A DNA stretch of 64,000 nt, from assembly GCF_013280595.1 (NCBI RefSeq), contig NZ_JAAATY010000007.1, positions 283,552 to 347,551 of the forward strand, read 5' to 3'. The translations under genes were made by a program, and so were the position numbers. Each line of letters opens with the position of its first letter. Position 1 is the stretch's first letter. Origin of the DNA: Kibdelosporangium persicum (GTDB lineage Bacteria; Actinomycetota; Actinomycetes; Mycobacteriales; Pseudonocardiaceae). Positions 62,051 to 64,000 of this stretch are shown in pieces. A model generated the notes under the pieces. It had not been told where the DNA came from, did not search any database, and saw nothing but the letters and a program-made list of their open reading frames with translations.

Positions 62051-62362
62051 TCAGGCCTGGTTGAACGAACTGTCGAACGAAGCCTTCTGCGCCTGGTCGT
62101 CGTTCCGGTACGCCTCGGCTGCGACGCGGACGTTGCCCGCGATCTGCTGGATGCCTTCGACGGCGGCGGTGATCGTGTCCTTCGCCTGTTCGCCCGTGGG
62201 GTTGACGATCGGCGGCAGGAAGGCGCAGATGAGGCCGTACGCGTCCGGCGACATCGCGGTGTTCGCTGCCGCGGAGGCTGTCTGCAGTCTGTCCGTCAGG
62301 CCGTCGAGATGACTCCCGTGTGCAGCCAGATCATCGGGTTCTACGGCGAAACCGGATGTCAC
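62051..62362 (-). CDS. EspC-like/WXG100-type type VII secretion protein
   Basis: Encodes 103 residues. The GTG at 62362 has GGAG 9 nt upstream. FAVEPDDLAAHGSHLDGLTD at the N-terminus and the paired-helix pattern resemble EspC-family (T7SS_ESX_EspC) proteins, small partners exported with larger ESX substrates. No WxG is present, as is common for EspC members. It ends 13 nt before the RHS toxin start and is evidently co-translated with it; it probably forms a secretion heterodimer with the toxin's helical N-terminus. Confidence 0.82.
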   Translation of the reverse strand: MTSGFAVEPDDLAAHGSHLDGLTDRLQTASAAANTAMSPDAYGLICAFLPPIVNPTGEQAKDTITAAVEGIQQIAGNVRVAAEAYRNDDQAQKASFDSSFNQA

Positions 62363-62851
62363 GCGCGCACACTCCAATCATGGGGCAAGCCACTGGGAAG
62401 GCTAGGAAGCTAGCAGGTGGGACGCGCACGGGTCAGCGACACATGGCCGGATGTGCACGAATCGCCAGTGATTCTTGCCCGCTTCACCAACACCGGACCA
62501 ATCGGCGTGCAGCTTGTCGCTCCGCCCCAACGGAACCGACAGCGGTAACGGCGTGGCGGCCGCGGTCGACAGCAGAACTGTGAAAAGTTGCAGGGGCCGG
62601 TATCGCGCGGGGCCGTCGTAGTGCCGTAACAGTGGGCGAAGCGGCAGGGGTGGAAGAAGTCGAGCGGGCAGCGATCTCGGTGACGGTGACACCGCGTGGC
62701 CGGGTCAGCGGTCAGAAGTTCCTGATGGGCGTGCTGGAGGCGCGCCTGATGGATGTAGCCCATGGGGCCGAGGCCGGTGACCGGCCAACCGCACCGGATT
62801 CTGGGGGATTCGGAGCCGGCGCGGTGCTGAGTCGCGACTGGGCCGGGATGC
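62363..62851. other. Upstream region of the toxin operon
   Basis: About 490 nt between the EspC-like gene and the DUF4241 gene. It must hold the toxin-operon promoter. Short forward and reverse frames here show no family resemblance, and no clear palindrome or terminator was seen. Confidence 0.4.
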
Positions 62852-63475
62852 TCAGGTCCGCTTGTCGAACTCCAGCAGATCGATCACGTAACAGGCGAGA
62901 TCACCGTCCGCGGTGTGGCCGATCCAGGTCGGATAGACGCCATCGCAGCCGATGGTGAACCCCACCGTCTGGCGACCGTCCTCGTCCTCGGATGGCTCCA
63001 GCAGCTCACCGAAGCCGAGGTCGGTTTTGGCGGTGTCGACAAATTCGCCGTACGTGCCGGTCTCGTGCAGCTCGCGGAGGTACTGCGCGTCGATCAAGCT
63101 GCCCTCGCCGCCGTCCACCGGAAAACCGTAGAAGCCCTCTTCGCTCAACTCGGTGGGGTCCTGGCCGGGCAGCAGCGCCATGGTCCAGGACGCCACCGGC
63201 TGGTCGCTGATGACCAGCCGCACCGCCAGTGGAATCGGAGCCCGCGTCTCGGCGCCGTCCAGCACCAGCGGGTGGAGCAGCACTGGGTAGCGTCCGGGCG
63301 GTGCGGTTTCGGTGAACCCGATCGGCTCCCAGCGCCATTCCGAGGCGACCACCTCGCCCGAGGGCAGCGACAGTTCGGTACGCAGCGGTTCGGCGACGGT
63401 CCCCGATCCGGACACGGTGTCGACCCTGGTGCCAGGGACGAGTAGCCGGTCGAAATCCGGCGGTGTCAATGCCAT
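62852..63475 (-). CDS. DUF4241 protein, possible immunity candidate
   Basis: Encodes 207 residues from the ATG at 63475; the TTG four codons upstream is a weaker start. GRYPVLLHPLVLDGAETRAP, VRLVISDQPVASWTMALLPG and YPTWIGHTADGDLACYVIDL match DUF4241, a soluble family often found beside polymorphic-toxin and type VII genes and likely to include immunity or regulatory proteins. It is on the same strand as the toxin operon but upstream and separated by about 490 nt. An immunity role is therefore only a possibility. The N-terminal 60 residues are less conserved in appearance. Confidence 0.75.
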   Translation of the reverse strand: MALTPPDFDRLLVPGTRVDTVSGSGTVAEPLRTELSLPSGEVVASEWRWEPIGFTETAPPGRYPVLLHPLVLDGAETRAPIPLAVRLVISDQPVASWTMALLPGQDPTELSEEGFYGFPVDGGEGSLIDAQYLRELHETGTYGEFVDTAKTDLGFGELLEPSEDEDGRQTVGFTIGCDGVYPTWIGHTADGDLACYVIDLLEFDKRT

Positions 63476-63594
63476 GGGATTATCCAACCATCTCCACCAC
63501 AGCGGACAGTCCCGGTCGGTGCGGCGTCCGTGACGTGACGCATGTGCTTCTCAATGGGGTTGGGTGCTGACTCACATCATGACGATCATCGATG

Positions 63595-64000
63595 ATGGTC
63601 ACCATGGATTTGGTCTGGCTCGACGCGACAGAGCTGGCGCGCCTGATAGCCGTCGGCGAGGTTACCGCGGTCGAGGTCGTGCAGGCGCATCTGGATCGCA
63701 TCGACGCGCTGGGCGAGCGGGTCAACGCGTTCGTCACCGTGCTGGGTGAGCAGGCTCTCGCCGCTGCCGCTCGCCCGCGTACCGGGCCGCTGGGTGGCGT
63801 GCCGTTCACGATCAAGGACTCGTTCGACACCGGGGGTGTGCGGACCACCCGGGGATCGTCGTTGTTCGCCGATCATGTGCCGGAGGCCGACGCCACCGCC
63901 GTGGCACGGCTGCGGGCCGCGGGCGGCATCCCGTTGGCGAAGACCAACTTGCCGGAGATGTCGTACTGGACCGAGACCGACAACCTCCTCGTCGGCCGGT
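63595..64000 (+). CDS. Amidase-signature enzyme (N-terminal part; runs off window)
   Basis: At least 135 codons from the ATG at 63595 (a second in-frame ATG lies at 63604; neither has a strong ribosome site). The start LVWLDATELARLIAVGEVTA, the catalytic Lys in GVPFTIKDSFDTGG and VARLRAAGGIPLAKTNLPEM define the amidase-signature (AS) family. The Ser-Ser part of the Ser-cisSer-Lys triad lies beyond the edge. Family members hydrolyse amides, including the GatA-type and indoleacetamide-type enzymes; the substrate is unknown. It is divergent from the DUF4241 gene. Confidence 0.88.
   Translation, partial: MVTMDLVWLDATELARLIAVGEVTAVEVVQAHLDRIDALGERVNAFVTVLGEQALAAAARPRTGPLGGVPFTIKDSFDTGGVRTTRGSSLFADHVPEADATAVARLRAAGGIPLAKTNLPEMSYWTETDNLLVGR

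Overview
This window reads as the chromosome of a high-GC actinomycete, most likely a member of the Pseudonocardiaceae (Kutzneria, Lentzea or Amycolatopsis type). The support is GTG/TTG starts with GGAGG-type ribosome sites, a type VII secretion (EspC/YbaB/RHS) toxin operon, an ECF41 sigma factor, a BTAD (AfsR-like) regulator, and remnants of actinomycete integrative conjugative elements. It is accessory DNA: roughly a third of it consists of truncated or frameshifted genes and transposon fragments lying between intact genes.

Layout. Positions 1-20100 are rich in large P-loop NTPases of types linked to antiphage or conflict functions: a NACHT protein with a leucine-rich C-terminus (1-2916, open at the window edge), a divergent three-helix membrane protein (3346-4296), an OLD-type ATPase/TOPRIM protein (4782-6710), a KAP/YobI-like membrane NTPase (11572-15291) and a membrane NACHT protein (18189-20075). 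Between them lie decayed genes (XRE regulator, STAS, GAF-ANTAR, EspG fragment) and small conserved hypotheticals. At 20750-21946 the 3' half of tRNA-Val(GAC) abuts a broken tyrosine integrase, which marks the end of a lost integrated element.

Positions 21900-29500 hold a MerR-controlled medium-chain oxidoreductase, an IS3 remnant that has cut two genes, and an ECF41 locus (FAD oxidoreductase, sigma factor, membrane protein, NAD(P)-binding protein). Positions 29900-35000 hold an IS30 stub, a BTAD/NB-ARC regulator and a divergent DHA2-type drug exporter. Positions 35000-37700 are a pile of IS630, IS3 and other transposase remnants, one of which interrupts an SpdB-like plasmid-transfer gene.

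Positions 37870-43000 are a signalling locus: a cyclase-domain protein, a small secreted protein, two overlapping membrane sensor-kinase genes and a divergent NarL-type response regulator. One kinase keeps the phospho-acceptor histidine but has lost the ATP-binding boxes; the other keeps the ATP-binding boxes but has arginine in place of the histidine. This suggests an obligate heteromeric kinase and is the most novel-looking system here. Positions 43200-50500 hold a truncated nucleoside phosphorylase/HEAT gene, a large lipoprotein, conjugation remnants (VirD4-like ATPase, lytic transglycosylase-NlpC/P60) and an MFS transporter.

Positions 50500-56500 hold small regulated metabolic units: DUF1801 plus a DHFR-like protein opposite a LysR gene, a MarR gene opposite an epimerase around a perfect 33-bp palindrome, a shortened asparaginase, a NUDIX hydrolase and dead PucR and permease fragments. 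Positions 56525-63475 are a type VII-associated RHS polymorphic toxin operon with a probable nuclease tip, an acidic-tailed YbaB protein and a DUF4241 gene as a possible immunity candidate. An amidase gene runs off the right edge.
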